From positions 104,388 to 168,387 of the forward strand of contig NZ_QZVT01000004.1 in NCBI RefSeq assembly GCF_003602275.1: DNA of 64,000 bases, given 5' to 3'. Positions 27,611-37,360 of this stretch are shown here, piece after piece. The notes below the pieces were generated by a model that did no database searches, was not told where the DNA came from, and saw only the letters and a program-made list of their open reading frames with translations. The position numbers were made by a program, and so were the translations under genes. This DNA comes from Arthrobacter cheniae. GTDB lineage: Bacteria; Actinomycetota; Actinomycetes; Actinomycetales; Micrococcaceae. Every line of letters begins with the position of its first letter. Position 1 is the stretch's first letter.

Positions 27611-29899
27611 GTGACTGCAGGGACAATGTCCAAGAAGTTCAATATCGACACGGTCGCGAACGCCGAGGCCACCCCGGGACAGGCGCTCCCCTGGGCCGAA
27701 CTGGGGCTGAAGGAGAACGAGTACAAGCGCGTCGAGGAGATCCTGGGCCGCAGGCCCACCGGGGCAGAGCTGGCCATGTACTCGGTGATGTGGAGCGAGC
27801 ACTGCTCCTACAAGTCCTCCAAGGTGCACCTGCGCCAGTTCGGTGACAAGGTCACCGACGCCATGAAGGAGCACCTGCTCGTGGGTATCGGTGAGAACGC
27901 GGGTGTCGTCGACATCGGGGACGGCTGGGCCGTGACCTTCAAGGTGGAGAGCCACAACCACCCGTCGTTCGTGGAGCCGTACCAGGGCGCGGCTACCGGC
28001 GTCGGCGGGATTGTCCGCGACATCATCTCGATGGGCGCCCGTCCGGTCGCCGTCATGGATCCGCTGCGCTTCGGCGCGATCGACCACCCCGACACCGCGC
28101 GCCTCGTCCACGGCATCGTCGCGGGCATCGGCGGTTACGGGAACTCACTCGGCCTGCCGAACATCGGTGGCGAGGTGGTCTTCGACTCCGTCTACCAGGG
28201 CAATCCGCTGGTCAATGCCCTCGCGGTCGGCGTGCTGCGCCACGAGGACATCCGGCTCGCCAACGCGTCCGGCGCCGGCAACAGGGTGGTCCTGTTCGGC
28301 GCCCGCACCGGAGGTGACGGCATCGGGGGCGCGTCCGTGCTCGCCTCCGAGTCCTTCGATTCCTCGAAACCGTCGAAACGTCCCGCCGTCCAGGTGGGGG
28401 ACCCGTTCGCGGAGAAGGTCCTGATCGAGTGCTGCCTCGAGCTGTTCAAGGCCTCTGTGGTCGAGGGCATCCAGGACCTCGGTGCTGCCGGTATCTCGTG
28501 CGCGACATCGGAACTCGCCTCCAACGGGGACGGCGGCATGCATGTCGAGCTCACCAACGTCCTGCTGCGCGACCCTTCGCTGACTCCGGGGGAGATCCTC
28601 ATGTCGGAGTCGCAGGAACGCATGATGGCCGTGGTCACGCCCGCGAACGTCGAGGCGTTCGAGGCGATCATGGACAAGTGGGCCGTGGAGTACTCCTGGC
28701 TCGGCGAGGTCACCGGCACCGGGCGCCTCATCATCGAGTGGGACGGCGAGAAGATCGTCGACGTAGATCCCCGCACCGTCGCCCATGAAGGACCCGTCTA
28801 CGAGCGGCCCTTCCACCGCCCCGAGTGGCTCGACGCCGTGCAGGCGGATGCCTTCAGGCCGGAGCAGCCGGCAGACCTGCGCGAGGCCGTCCTCGAACTG
28901 ATGGCCTCACCCAACATGTGCTCGAAGGACTGGGTGACCGACCAGTTCGACCGTTATGTGCAGGGCAATACCGCGCTCGCCATGCCGGACGACGCCGGTG
29001 TGGTCCGCGTGGACGAGGAAACCGGTCTGGGCGTCGCCATCTCCACGGACGCGAACGGCCGCTACTCCTACCTCAACCCGTACGAAGGGGCGCGCCTGGC
29101 CCTCGCCGAGGCCTATCGCAACGTGGCGACGTCGGGCGCCGAGCCCCTCGCCGTCACCGACTGCCTGAACTTCGGCTCACCCGAGGACCCCGAGGTCATG
29201 TGGCAGTTCGTCGAAACCGTCCGCGGCCTCGCCGATGCCTGCCAGGAACTCGGCGTGCCGGTCACCGGCGGCAACGTCTCCCTCTACAACCAGACCGGTG
29301 GCGTCGCCATCCACCCCACGCCGGTGGTCGGTGTCCTCGGCGTGTTCGATGACGTCGCGCGCCGCACGCCGTCGGGCTGGCGGGAGGACGGCCAGGCCGT
29401 CTACCTGCTGGGGACGACGGCGGCCGAACTGGACGGCTCGGAGTGGGCCAACCTGCGCGGACACCTCGGCGGGAAGCCTCCGGCGCTCGACCTCACGGCG
29501 GAGAGGACCCTCGCCGCGATCCTCGTCAACTGCTCGCGTGACGGCATGATCGACGCCGCCCACGACCTCTCGGAGGGCGGGCTCGCCGCCGGCCTGAGCG
29601 AGATGGCGCTGCGCTTCGGCGTCGGTGCCCGGATCGGGCTCGACGAGGTCTGCGAGCGCGACGGGATCGACGCCTTCACGGCCCTGTTCAGCGAGAGCCA
29701 GGCACGCGCCGTCGTGAGCGTGCCCCGCTCGGAGGAGGTCCGCTTCAACGACATGTGCACGGCGCGGAACTTCCCCACCATGCGCATCGGCGTGGTGGAC
29801 ACGGAGAACGAGGCGCTCGACGTGCAGGGGTACTTCAACCTGCCGATCGACCAGCTCCGCGAGGCGCACCAGGGGACGCTGCCGAAGCACTTCGGCTAG
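27611..29899 (+). CDS. purL: Phosphoribosylformylglycinamidine synthase subunit PurL (small type)
   Basis: Synthetase subunit of 762 residues, the size of the PurL partner of PurS and PurQ. Motifs include [14 protein letters not shown] near the N-terminus and [19 protein letters not shown] (ATP and substrate site). The GTG at 27611 directly follows the purQ TAA; an in-frame ATG (27626) five codons on is a possible alternative. Fourth step of de novo purine synthesis. Confidence 0.97.
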   Translation: MTAGTMSKKFNIDTVANAEATPGQALPWAELGLKENEYKRVEEILGRRPTGAELAMYSVMWSEHCSYKSSKVHLRQFGDKVTDAMKEHLLVGIGENAGVVDIGDGWAVTFKVESHNHPSFVEPYQGAATGVGGIVRDIISMGARPVAVMDPLRFGAIDHPDTARLVHGIVAGIGGYGNSLGLPNIGGEVVFDSVYQGNPLVNALAVGVLRHEDIRLANASGAGNRVVLFGARTGGDGIGGASVLASESFDSSKPSKRPAVQVGDPFAEKVLIECCLELFKASVVEGIQDLGAAGISCATSELASNGDGGMHVELTNVLLRDPSLTPGEILMSESQERMMAVVTPANVEAFEAIMDKWAVEYSWLGEVTGTGRLIIEWDGEKIVDVDPRTVAHEGPVYERPFHRPEWLDAVQADAFRPEQPADLREAVLELMASPNMCSKDWVTDQFDRYVQGNTALAMPDDAGVVRVDEETGLGVAISTDANGRYSYLNPYEGARLALAEAYRNVATSGAEPLAVTDCLNFGSPEDPEVMWQFVETVRGLADACQELGVPVTGGNVSLYNQTGGVAIHPTPVVGVLGVFDDVARRTPSGWREDGQAVYLLGTTAAELDGSEWANLRGHLGGKPPALDLTAERTLAAILVNCSRDGMIDAAHDLSEGGLAAGLSEMALRFGVGARIGLDEVCERDGIDAFTALFSESQARAVVSVPRSEEVRFNDMCTARNFPTMRIGVVDTENEALDVQGYFNLPIDQLREAHQGTLPKHFG

Positions 29900-29902
29900 G
29901 AG

Positions 29903-29935
29903 TCCGGTCGGCGGGACGGCGTCCCGCCGACCGGA
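29903..29935. terminator. Terminator hairpin after purL
   Basis: Perfect 15-bp stem (29903-29917 with 29921-29935) and a 3-base loop, starting 3 bases after the purL stop. It also lies just past the end of the convergent minus-strand gene. Confidence 0.85.
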
Positions 29936-29938
29936 ACG

Positions 29939-30340
29939 TCAGACACGCCGGCGGTAGTGGTCGTGGGTCAGTTTCAGCTGCTCGACCCAGAACTCGAACT
30001 TCCGGTCCTCGGACGCGCCGGCCTCGAGGTGTCCCAGATTCTCTGCCAGCGAGTAGAAGCCATCACCGGGGCCATCGGAGGCGGAGAGCTTCACGACGGA
30101 CGACACCATGAATCGGCTGTGCAGAAGATCGGCTTTGACGATGTCGGCCAAGAGCGTCCCGAGCGCCGCGCGGTCGGTGTCCCGCGAGAAGTCGAAGGGC
30201 ACTGTGTCCGCGTCCTCGCTCACTTCACGGTTGAGATCCGAGTAGAGGATCCATTCCTGCCTGCGGGCGGTGTGTACCATGATGTTCCTGGCAGCCTCCA
30301 TCATCAGGCTCCAGTCCTCGTCGGAATATCCGTGTGGCAT
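29939..30340 (-). CDS. Hypothetical protein, 133 aa
   Basis: I do not recognise this protein. It is acidic and soluble, with no membrane segment or signal. It starts at ATG 30340 after GAGAGGGGCAGG, a good ribosome-binding site. The N-terminus (YSDEDWSLMMEAARNIMVHTARRQEWILYSDLNREV) and the segment AALGTLLADIVKADL look like helices, and the ending EFWVEQLKLTHDHYR is also helical. The codon use is like its neighbours, so it is likely a real gene. Confidence 0.65.
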   Translation of the reverse strand: MPHGYSDEDWSLMMEAARNIMVHTARRQEWILYSDLNREVSEDADTVPFDFSRDTDRAALGTLLADIVKADLLHSRFMVSSVVKLSASDGPGDGFYSLAENLGHLEAGASEDRKFEFWVEQLKLTHDHYRRRV

Positions 30341-30581
30341 CCTGCCCCTCTCGATCGGCTCCCCGAAAGCCTAGCTGCCGCCCGACGAGGGTCACAGCGG
30401 TGAGCGACACCAGGGGCCGGGTCCGGCCGGAGGACACGAGGCATGGACATGACGTAACCGCGGCGTAATGCTGCCGCCGCCGCGAGGAAACGCACCGCTG
30501 GTGGGATGGCACAGTCCCCCGGAGCGCGACCACCCCCGCGTTTCCGTCGGACCTGCTCATCACCTCATCAAAGGACACCGA

Positions 30582-32201
30582 ATGCCTTTCATCCTCTCGC
30601 CGTCGCGGCCCCGTGCCCGGCGCGTCACCGCAGGTCTCGCCACGGGACTCCTGGCCGCTGCCGTCGTCGCCGGTCCCGCCGTAGCCGCACCCAAGCCCAT
30701 CGCCCTCGACCTCAGCACCGCCGGTGTCGCCGAGGTACAGGCGGGGCTGGCGTCCCGCAGCTTCACCTCCGAGGCCCTGGTGCAGGCGTATCTTGAACGC
30801 ATCACCGCAGTGAGCATCAACGGACCACACCTGAACGCCGTGCGCGCCATCAACCCCTCCGCGCTGGCGGATGCGAAGGCGCTCGACGCCGAGCGGAAGA
30901 AGGGCACGCTTCGTGGCGCCCTCCACGGGGTGCCCATCCTGGTGAAGGACAACATCGACGTGGCCGGGATGCCGACGACCGCCGGCTCGGTGGCCCTCGC
31001 CAACTCCTACCCCGCGGCGGACGCCCCTCTGGTCACCGAGCTGAAGAAGGCAGGTGCGATCATCATCGGCAAGACGAACCTGACCGAGTTCGCGAACTTC
31101 ATGACCAACGGGATGCCCGCCGGCTACAGCTCGCTCGGCGGCCAGGTGCTGAACCCCTATGACGCCAGCCAGACGCCGAGCGGTTCCAGCGCGGGCTCCG
31201 GCTCGGCAGGCGCGGCTGGGCTCGCGACGCTCACCGTCGGCACGGAGACCTCCGGGTCCATCCTGAGCCCCGCGCGGGCCAACTCACTGGTGGGCGTCAA
31301 GCCCACCGTCGGCATCGCCAGCAGGACCGGCATCATCCCGATCTCCGCCACACAGGACACCGCCGGACCCATGACGAAATCCGTGTACGACGCCGCGGCC
31401 CTGCTCACGGCGATGACCAGCATCGACCCCGAGGACCCCGCGACGGCTGCCAACCCGAGCGACGCCGCCGACTTCACGGCGGCCCTGAGCGACAGCGCGC
31501 TCGTGGGGAAGCGCCTCGGTTTCGTAGCGAGCACCACCGATCCCGTATACACGGCGTCACTCGACGCGCTGCGGGCCCAGGGTGCGACGCTCGTGCCCGT
31601 CACGGTGGGCGGCAGCACCGCGCCCAGCATCCTCACCCTCGAATTCGAGCGTGACCTCAACGCCTACCTGTCGCGTCTACCCGAGAACGCACCGATGGAC
31701 ACCCTGAGCGACATCATCACCTACAACAGCGCCAACGCACCGGCAGCGCTGAAGTTCGGGCAGACACTCCTCACCGACTCGGAAGCCGTCGACCTCGACG
31801 ATCCTGCGCAGCAGGCGCAGTACGTGGCGGCACGGGACACGGGACTCACCCAGAGCAGGGCAGCGATCGATTCCGTCCTCGCCGCCAATGACCTGGACGC
31901 AATCGTGTCGAACTCGGGGACCACAGGCGTCGGCGCGCGGGCGGGCTACCCGTCGGTCATCGTCCCTTCGGGATACTCCGAGGCGAACCGTCGGCCCTCC
32001 GGCGTCGTCTTCCTCGGCACTGCCTGGAGTGAAGCGTCCCTGCTGGGATTCGCCTACGACTTCGAGCAGGCCACCAAGGCCTGGCAGTCACCCCAGAACA
32101 TCAACCCGTCGCTGTTCCGCTGCACATCGGTGGTGCCGGTCAGCGAGTGGGACTCCTCCTGCACGACCGCCGACGCAAAGCCGGGCAAGGGCAAGCAGTA
32201 G
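30582..32201 (+). CDS. Secreted amidase-signature-family hydrolase
   Basis: 539 residues with an N-terminal Arg-rich segment and hydrophobic core (about 15-35, ending AVAA), so exported. The Lys-Ser-Ser triad of the amidase signature family is visible: Lys in GVPILVKDNIDVAG (about 122), cis-Ser in TPSGSSAGSGSA (about 202), nucleophile Ser in VGTETSGSILSP (about 226). The consensus DTGGS is ETSGS here. Substrate unknown; family members act on carboxamides, peptides or amino acid amides. The start ATG follows AAAGGA at 6 bases. Confidence 0.88.
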   Translation: MPFILSPSRPRARRVTAGLATGLLAAAVVAGPAVAAPKPIALDLSTAGVAEVQAGLASRSFTSEALVQAYLERITAVSINGPHLNAVRAINPSALADAKALDAERKKGTLRGALHGVPILVKDNIDVAGMPTTAGSVALANSYPAADAPLVTELKKAGAIIIGKTNLTEFANFMTNGMPAGYSSLGGQVLNPYDASQTPSGSSAGSGSAGAAGLATLTVGTETSGSILSPARANSLVGVKPTVGIASRTGIIPISATQDTAGPMTKSVYDAAALLTAMTSIDPEDPATAANPSDAADFTAALSDSALVGKRLGFVASTTDPVYTASLDALRAQGATLVPVTVGGSTAPSILTLEFERDLNAYLSRLPENAPMDTLSDIITYNSANAPAALKFGQTLLTDSEAVDLDDPAQQAQYVAARDTGLTQSRAAIDSVLAANDLDAIVSNSGTTGVGARAGYPSVIVPSGYSEANRRPSGVVFLGTAWSEASLLGFAYDFEQATKAWQSPQNINPSLFRCTSVVPVSEWDSSCTTADAKPGKGKQ

Positions 32202-32280
32202 CGGGCACCGTCGCTGCCAGGACGTAGCGACGGCAGACAGCAAGGAGGAGGCCGTTGCCCCGAGGGGTGACGGCCTCCTC

Positions 32281-32847
32281 TCAGCCGGCCGAGGCCAACG
32301 CCCGCGCAGCTCTTATGTACCGCGAGAGGACGAATCGCTGCGTGAGCCGGGTCAGGGGTGATGCGAGCCGGAAGGCGAGGCCGGCCGGAACGCTGTAGGC
32401 GGAGCAGATGAACAGCAGCCGGTTGTCCGCCGTCAGCTCCGCGTAGAAGCCCTCCTCCCCCTTGACCGGATGACCTGGCAGCGTGCCGTAGCCGAACCCG
32501 CCCCGCTGGCCGGGCACGGCCCTGCCGGCACCGTCGAGCTGTGGAGCCCTCGACCAGATGACCCTGCACGGCGCCTTGATGCGCGCGGGACCCACGCCGA
32601 AACCAGCCACCACGACAACCCCCGGCTCGGCTCGCCTGGCGTCGGACCGCATGGTGAGCCCCGCCCCGCGGTGAAGTTCCCACGCGAGGATGCCTTCCGT
32701 CAGAGCGATGAAAGCGGCCGAGGGGTCGTTCGTCGCGATCTCACGGGACTCGACCATCACGGTGTAGCCGGGCGGCCACCTCCCGTCGAAGGACTCCGGG
32801 AACGGCCTGTCCGTCGCGCCGCGATCCCCGTACGTGAACTGCTCCAT
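32281..32847 (-). CDS. DUF1990-family protein
   Basis: 188 residues from ATG 32847. The layout matches DUF1990: an N-terminal strand followed by AFIALTEGILAWELHRGAGL, GVVVVAGFGVGPARIKAPCRV, and the C-terminal FGYGTLPGHPVKGEEGF with RFVLSRYIRAARAL. The family is found in actinobacteria and plants and has no established biochemical role. Confidence 0.8.
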   Translation of the reverse strand: MEQFTYGDRGATDRPFPESFDGRWPPGYTVMVESREIATNDPSAAFIALTEGILAWELHRGAGLTMRSDARRAEPGVVVVAGFGVGPARIKAPCRVIWSRAPQLDGAGRAVPGQRGGFGYGTLPGHPVKGEEGFYAELTADNRLLFICSAYSVPAGLAFRLASPLTRLTQRFVLSRYIRAARALASAG

Positions 32848-33030
32848 GCATCCTTCTTCCATCGGTGCTCGCCGGCGGCGTCCCTACCCGGGTTCGATCG
32901 CCGTCCCGCGTCCCAACGTAGTGGATCCGGCAAGCCGGCGGCGGGACATGGAACGGTTCCGGTGGGAGGATGAGAGCCCGGATTCATCTGCACGTCCAAC
33001 CCACCGTTCCGACAGGAAAGCAGGACCATC

Positions 33031-33879
33031 ATGGCATCAGGGACGGCGTCCAACAGGAGGCACAGGGGCGCGGCCGACACCGCGACCGACGCCGCAGAGG
33101 ATGCTGCTGATTCGAGAGGCTTCGAGCTCGCAGCCCGCGCCGGCTACGTCGCGGCGGGCGTCCTGCATTTCCTGATCGGGCTGATAGCGCTCGGACTGGC
33201 GAGAGGTGGGGCCGGCAGCGCGGATCAGAGCGGTGCCATCGGCCAGCTTGCGAGCAGCACGGGCGGAACAGCGCTCCTGTGGTTCTGCTTCATCGGCTGC
33301 CTTGCGCTCGCCCTGTTCCAGTTCAGCGAGATCTTCTTCGGCGCCAAGGCACTCCGTGACAGGAAGAAGCTCACCTTCAGGCTGAAGAGTGGTGGACAAG
33401 CCGTCGTCTACGCCGTCATCGGCGCAACGTTCGGCCGGTACGCGCTCGGTGGTTCGAGCGACAGCAGCAGCACCACGAGTTCGCTGAGCGCCTCCCTGAT
33501 GTCCAACCGGGCGGGCGCCGCACTCCTTCTCGCGATCGGTGTCGGCATCATCGTCGTCGGGGGCTACTTCATCTACAGTGGCGCCACGCGTCGGTTCCGG
33601 CGAAAACTCTCGGGGCTGCCCCCGGACAGGATCGGCACCGCCGTCACGGCCCTCGGGATCGTGGGCTACATCGCCAAGGGCTTCGCACTCGGAGTCCTCG
33701 GGGTCCTCGTCGTCGTCGCCACCGTCACGAACAACCCCGAGCAGTCCACCGGGCTCGACGGCGCGCTGAAGTCCCTCCGCGACCAGCCATTCGGAACGTG
33801 GCTCCTCGGCGCAGTGGCCCTGGGCCTCATGGCCTACGGCGTCTTCATGGTGGCGCGCTCGAAGTACCAGCGCATGTGA
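33031..33879 (+). CDS. DUF1206-family membrane protein
   Basis: 282 residues with six hydrophobic helices arranged as three helix pairs (about 35-60, 75-100, 115-140, 165-190, 210-235, 250-275). Each pair contains an ARxGYxAxG-like start (LAARAGYVAAGVLHFLIGL; GLPPDRIGTAVTALGIVGYIAKGFALGVLG), the DUF1206 triplicated unit. Function unknown. The start ATG is preceded by CAGGACCATC. It is convergent, three bases apart, with the CoA-binding protein gene. Confidence 0.85.
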   Translation: MASGTASNRRHRGAADTATDAAEDAADSRGFELAARAGYVAAGVLHFLIGLIALGLARGGAGSADQSGAIGQLASSTGGTALLWFCFIGCLALALFQFSEIFFGAKALRDRKKLTFRLKSGGQAVVYAVIGATFGRYALGGSSDSSSTTSSLSASLMSNRAGAALLLAIGVGIIVVGGYFIYSGATRRFRRKLSGLPPDRIGTAVTALGIVGYIAKGFALGVLGVLVVVATVTNNPEQSTGLDGALKSLRDQPFGTWLLGAVALGLMAYGVFMVARSKYQRM

Positions 33880-33882
33880 CGG

Positions 33883-34299
33883 TCACAGCCCGAGCGCCGG
33901 CGCCTCCATGGCAGGACACGCGTTCATCACGACGTCGAGTCCTGCAGCGGCGGCCCGGCGGGCGGCGTCCTCGTCGATGACCCCCAACTGCAGCCATACG
34001 GCGCGCGCGCCGACGGCGATGGCCTGATCCACGACGGCGCCCACGCGAGACGAGTTGACGAAGCAGTCGACGACGTCGATGTCCCCCGGGATGTCCGCGA
34101 GCAGGGTGTAGCCCTTCTGCCCATGCACGTCGTCGCCCCTGAGGCTCACCGGAACGACGTCCATACCGAGGGCCTGCATCAGGAACCGTGATACTCCTAC
34201 CGCGGCCCTGCGCGGGTTGTTCGACAGGCCGACCACGGCCCATCTGCCGTGCTCGGTCAGGAGCCTCCTGATCACCTCTGGATCGTTCCGGTGTGCCAT
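33883..34299 (-). CDS. CoA-binding-domain (Rossmann) protein
   Basis: 138 residues, a single CoA-binding fold as in YccU-type proteins: WAVVGLSNNPRRAAVGVSRFL (nucleotide loop), VVPVSLRG, DIDVVDCFVNSSRV, ARAVWLQLGVIDEDAARRA and DVVMNACPAMEAPAL, with a conserved Cys (MNACPAME). It is divergent from the SAM-sensing leader and ssu operon. A second gene of the same family closes the other SAM-regulated operon, suggesting a shared role in sulfur or thiol metabolism. That role is inference. Confidence 0.85.
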   Translation of the reverse strand: MAHRNDPEVIRRLLTEHGRWAVVGLSNNPRRAAVGVSRFLMQALGMDVVPVSLRGDDVHGQKGYTLLADIPGDIDVVDCFVNSSRVGAVVDQAIAVGARAVWLQLGVIDEDAARRAAAAGLDVVMNACPAMEAPALGL

Positions 34300-34318
34300 G
34301 GTGCCTCCCTGGTGCCGA

Positions 34319-34338
34319 TTGTTACAGCCTTTGTTACA
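34319..34338. repeat. Direct repeat TTGTTACA, period 12
   Basis: Two exact copies of TTGTTACA at 34319 and 34331, about one helical turn apart, between the divergent CoA-binding gene and the ssu leader. A possible regulator site, unassigned. Confidence 0.4.
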
Positions 34339-34383
34339 CGCTCCATTTTGCTCCCGAAGCGCTGCGGGCGTTTCATGGAAGTG

Positions 34384-34546
34384 ACCATCCCGAGCGGCCG
34401 AGAGACCTGGATCGATGAAGCCGCAGCAACCCTGGTCGTCCGACGTCCCCTGACGTCGGACGGTAACAAGGATCGAGCCGTGGGAACCACCGTGACACGG
34501 TGGCGAAGGCTCGGTCCGTAGGGTGCTACCGCCAGGACCGATGGAG
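34384..34546 (+). promoter_or_regulatory. SAM riboswitch (SAM-I clan) with enlarged P3 arm, upstream of ssuB
   Basis: The conserved core is present: GAGAGACCTGG, then ATGAAGCCGCAGCAACC (J2/3 and kink region), and GGTGCTA (34522-34528). P1 pairs CCATC (34385-34389) with GATGG (34540-34544). The P3 arm between CCCT and AGGG is about 95 nt and contains a perfect 10-bp hairpin (GTCCGACGTC/GACGTCGGAC) plus a second branched hairpin. The closing P1 strand runs into the GGAG ribosome-binding site, and the ATG is 7 bases beyond P1. I could not settle SAM-I versus the SAM-I/IV variant by eye. Confidence 0.85.
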
Positions 34547-34551
34547 ATACC

Positions 34552-35364
34552 ATGACCGCAGTTCTGGCACCCAGCACTACCCAGTCCCACTCCAAGCAGG
34601 CCCTCGCCGTGCACTTCTCCGGCCTCGGGCGCAGCTTCGGACCGGCCGACAACCGCCGCGTCGTCCTCAGGGACGTGTCCGTGCAGGTCGAGCCGGGCGA
34701 GATCCTGGCCATCCTCGGCACGAGTGGCTGCGGCAAGTCCACCCTCCTGCGCGCCGCCGCCGGGCTGGACGTCCCCGACAGCGGCGAGGTCCTGATCGAT
34801 GGCACCCCGGTGGCCGGCATCGACGAGCGGTGCGCCGTCGCCTTCCAAGAACCGCGACTTCTGCCGTGGCACACCCTGCAGGCCAATGTGGCGATCGGGT
34901 TGCCCAAATCCTCCAGTGCGAGCGCCGGCAAGGCGAAGGTCCTCGAGTTGCTGAAACTCGTGGGCCTCGACACCTTCGCCAAGCACCGACCGCGGGAGGT
35001 GTCCGGTGGCATGGCCCAGCGCACATCGCTGGCCCGGGCGCTGGCCCGCAATCCGGGGGTGCTGCTGCTCGACGAACCGTTCGGGGCGCTCGACGCCCTG
35101 ACGCGCATCAAGATGCAGGACCTCCTCCTGGACATCCACAGCGCACAGCCCACGACGGTGCTGCTCGTCACACACGACGTCGACGAGGCCCTCCAGCTCG
35201 CGGACCGCATCCTCGTGCTCGGGCGGAACGACGACGGGCAGGACGGTTCCACCGTCGCGGAGCTCGTCCCCGTACCCGGCGCACGTCCGCGCAACCGCAA
35301 CTCCACGGAACTCGGCGCCCTTCGCAGCTCGCTGCTCTCGATGCTCGGCGTTACCGGGCACTAG
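34552..35364 (+). CDS. ssuB: Aliphatic sulfonate ABC transporter, ATP-binding protein
   Basis: 270 residues. Walker A LGTSGCGKSTLLRAAAG, Q-loop AVAFQEPRLLPWHTLQANVAIGL (the EPRLLPW form is characteristic of SsuB/TauB/nitrate importers), signature VSGGMAQRTSLARAL, Walker B LLLDEPFGALDALTR and H-loop VTHDVDEAL. It drives uptake of organosulfonates as a sulfur source. The start is 7 bases after the P1 helix of the riboswitch, so its translation should fall when SAM is plentiful. Confidence 0.9.
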   Translation: MTAVLAPSTTQSHSKQALAVHFSGLGRSFGPADNRRVVLRDVSVQVEPGEILAILGTSGCGKSTLLRAAAGLDVPDSGEVLIDGTPVAGIDERCAVAFQEPRLLPWHTLQANVAIGLPKSSSASAGKAKVLELLKLVGLDTFAKHRPREVSGGMAQRTSLARALARNPGVLLLDEPFGALDALTRIKMQDLLLDIHSAQPTTVLLVTHDVDEALQLADRILVLGRNDDGQDGSTVAELVPVPGARPRNRNSTELGALRSSLLSMLGVTGH

Positions 35365-35462
35365 CCCGGACCTCCGCACTCAGCCCTGCCCGCACCGCGT
35401 CTCCCTGGACCGCGGGCGCATCCCTGTCTTTCCCCTCTCGCACCAACCATCAAAGGACCACC

Positions 35463-36500
35463 ATGAACCGCCGTGCCTTCCTGCCGACCCTCGCCCTTGC
35501 CACCGCTCTCTCATTCAGTCTCAGCGGCTGCCTGGCCGGCGAGAACGCGGCCGACACGCAGCCAGTATCCGAGGACGGGACGCAGGGCGGGACCCTCAAC
35601 ATCGACTTCGCCACCTACAATCCGCTGAGCCTCATCATCAAGGAGCAGGGCTGGCTCGAGGACGAGCTCGCCGACCAGGACATCACTGTCAACTGGGTGC
35701 AGTCCGCCGGGTCCAACAAGGCCAATGAGGCCCTACGCGCCGGGGCGATCGACGTCGGCTCCACCGCCGGTTCCGCCGCCCTCCTCGCCCGTTCCAACGG
35801 CTCGCCGATCAAGGCCATCGACATCTACTCGCAGCCCGAGTGGGCTGCGCTCGTGACCCTGCCGGACTCCGGCATCACGAGCGTCGAGGACCTGCGCGGC
35901 AGATCGGTCGCGGCGACGCGCGGAACGGACCCCTACTTCTTCCTCCTGCAGGCGCTCGAAGCGGCAGGAGTTGACCAGTCGGAGGTGACCATCGAGAACC
36001 TCCAGCATGCCGACGGCCGAGCAGCACTGGCCAGCGGCGCCGTCGATGCCTGGTCCGGACTTGACCCGATCATGGCCGCCTCCGAACAGGACGGCGCGCA
36101 GCTCTTCTTCCGCGACATCGACTACAACACCTACGGATTCCTCAACGCCACCGAGGACTTCCTCTCGGACAAGCCCGACGTCGCGCAGACCGTCGTCAAC
36201 GCGTACGAGAAGGCGCGTGAATGGGCGAAGGAGAACCCCGAGGAGACCGCAGCCATCCTCGCAGAGGTCGCCGCTATCGACCCGGCGGTCGCCAGCTCCG
36301 TCATCATCGACCGCACCAACCTCGACGTCGACCCCGCGCCGGGCGACGCGCAGCGCAGCGTCCTCGAGAAGATCGGTCCCGTATTCGTCGAGACCGGGGA
36401 CGTCCAGACCCAGAAGCAGATCGACGACGCCCTCGGATCCCTCTTCGACCCCTCGCTCGTCGAGAAGGCCGACCCGGCCTCCATCGGCTCGGGCTCATGA
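35463..36500 (+). CDS. ssuA: Aliphatic sulfonate ABC transporter, substrate-binding lipoprotein
   Basis: 345 residues with a lipoprotein signal ending LSGC (Cys 23). The mature part is an NMT1/SsuA-type type II binding protein: LNIDFATYNPLSLIIKEQGWLEDEL, VQSAGSNKANEALRAGAIDVGSTAGSAALLARSNGSPIKAI and SVEDLRGRSVAATRGTDPYFFL. Such proteins bind alkanesulfonates, taurine or aromatic sulfonates; which one is not evident. ATG 35463 follows AAAGGACCACC. Confidence 0.9.
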   Translation: MNRRAFLPTLALATALSFSLSGCLAGENAADTQPVSEDGTQGGTLNIDFATYNPLSLIIKEQGWLEDELADQDITVNWVQSAGSNKANEALRAGAIDVGSTAGSAALLARSNGSPIKAIDIYSQPEWAALVTLPDSGITSVEDLRGRSVAATRGTDPYFFLLQALEAAGVDQSEVTIENLQHADGRAALASGAVDAWSGLDPIMAASEQDGAQLFFRDIDYNTYGFLNATEDFLSDKPDVAQTVVNAYEKAREWAKENPEETAAILAEVAAIDPAVASSVIIDRTNLDVDPAPGDAQRSVLEKIGPVFVETGDVQTQKQIDDALGSLFDPSLVEKADPASIGSGS

Positions 36501-37360
36501 GTGCCGAGTATGCGACCCCCGTCAGCAAGGAGGGGCTCGAGGCGACGGGCTCGGCGATCACGAGCGCGTCGGCAGCATCGCGCGGCTCCAGGCCGGGAGG
36601 AACGGCGGGCCGCCGTGCGGGGATCATCCTCCTCGGGCTGATCGTCCCCGCACTGATCCTGCTTGCCTGGCACCTCAGCACGGCCTCGGGATTCTTCCGC
36701 CCGTCGCAGCTGCCCTCGCCGGCGTCCGTACTCGCGGCCGCAGTCGACCTCATCGAGCGCGGGCAGCTCGCCACCCACATCCTCATCTCCACCCAGCGCG
36801 TGATCCTCGGGTTCCTCATCGGATCCCTGCTCGGGGTGCTGGCGGGCGCCCTGCTCGGACTCTCGCGCCTCGCCGACGTCCTGCTGACTCCGACGGTCGG
36901 CGCCCTCCGCGCCGTCCCGTCCCTCGCATGGGTGCCCCTGCTGGTGCTCTGGATCGGCATCAACGAGGACTCCAAGGTCACGCTGATCACCATCGGCGCG
37001 TTCTTCCCCGTGTTCACCACCCTCTACCTCGGGCTGCGTCATGTGGACCGCAACCTCGTCGAGGCCGCTCGCGCCTTCGGGGTGAACGGCGTCCGGCTCC
37101 TGACCACGGTCCAGTTGCCCGCCGTCGTCCCGGCCCTCTTCTCCGGCCTCCGGTTGGCGTTGGCCCAGTCCTGGCTGTTCCTCGTAGCGGCCGAACTCAT
37201 CGCGTCCTCGATGGGGCTGGGCTTCCTGCTCACCGATTCCCAGCAGACGGGCCGCGTGGACCGCATCATCCTCGCCATCATCCTGCTGGCCGTCATCGGC
37301 AAGATCACGGACGCACTCCTCGGCATCGCCGAGCGCTGGGCGGTGCGGCGGTGGGCGTAG
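36497..37360 (+). CDS. ssuC: Aliphatic sulfonate ABC transporter, permease
   Basis: 287 residues with about six transmembrane helices and the binding-protein-dependent permease EAA-like loop EAARAFGVNGVRLLTTVQLPAVVPALFSGLRLALAQSWLFLV, which fits the SsuC/TauC subfamily. The start overlaps the ssuA stop (ATGA) and the end overlaps the next gene by 10 bases, showing a tight ssuB-ssuA-ssuC operon. Confidence 0.9.
   Translation: MSAEYATPVSKEGLEATGSAITSASAASRGSRPGGTAGRRAGIILLGLIVPALILLAWHLSTASGFFRPSQLPSPASVLAAAVDLIERGQLATHILISTQRVILGFLIGSLLGVLAGALLGLSRLADVLLTPTVGALRAVPSLAWVPLLVLWIGINEDSKVTLITIGAFFPVFTTLYLGLRHVDRNLVEAARAFGVNGVRLLTTVQLPAVVPALFSGLRLALAQSWLFLVAAELIASSMGLGFLLTDSQQTGRVDRIILAIILLAVIGKITDALLGIAERWAVRRWA

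Noticed and set aside
34384..34546. SAM-IV riboswitch
   Set aside because: The core order and the GAGAGACCTGG and GCAACC blocks resemble SAM-I; hallmark SAM-IV sequences are not seen. The SAM-I/IV variant cannot be excluded by eye.
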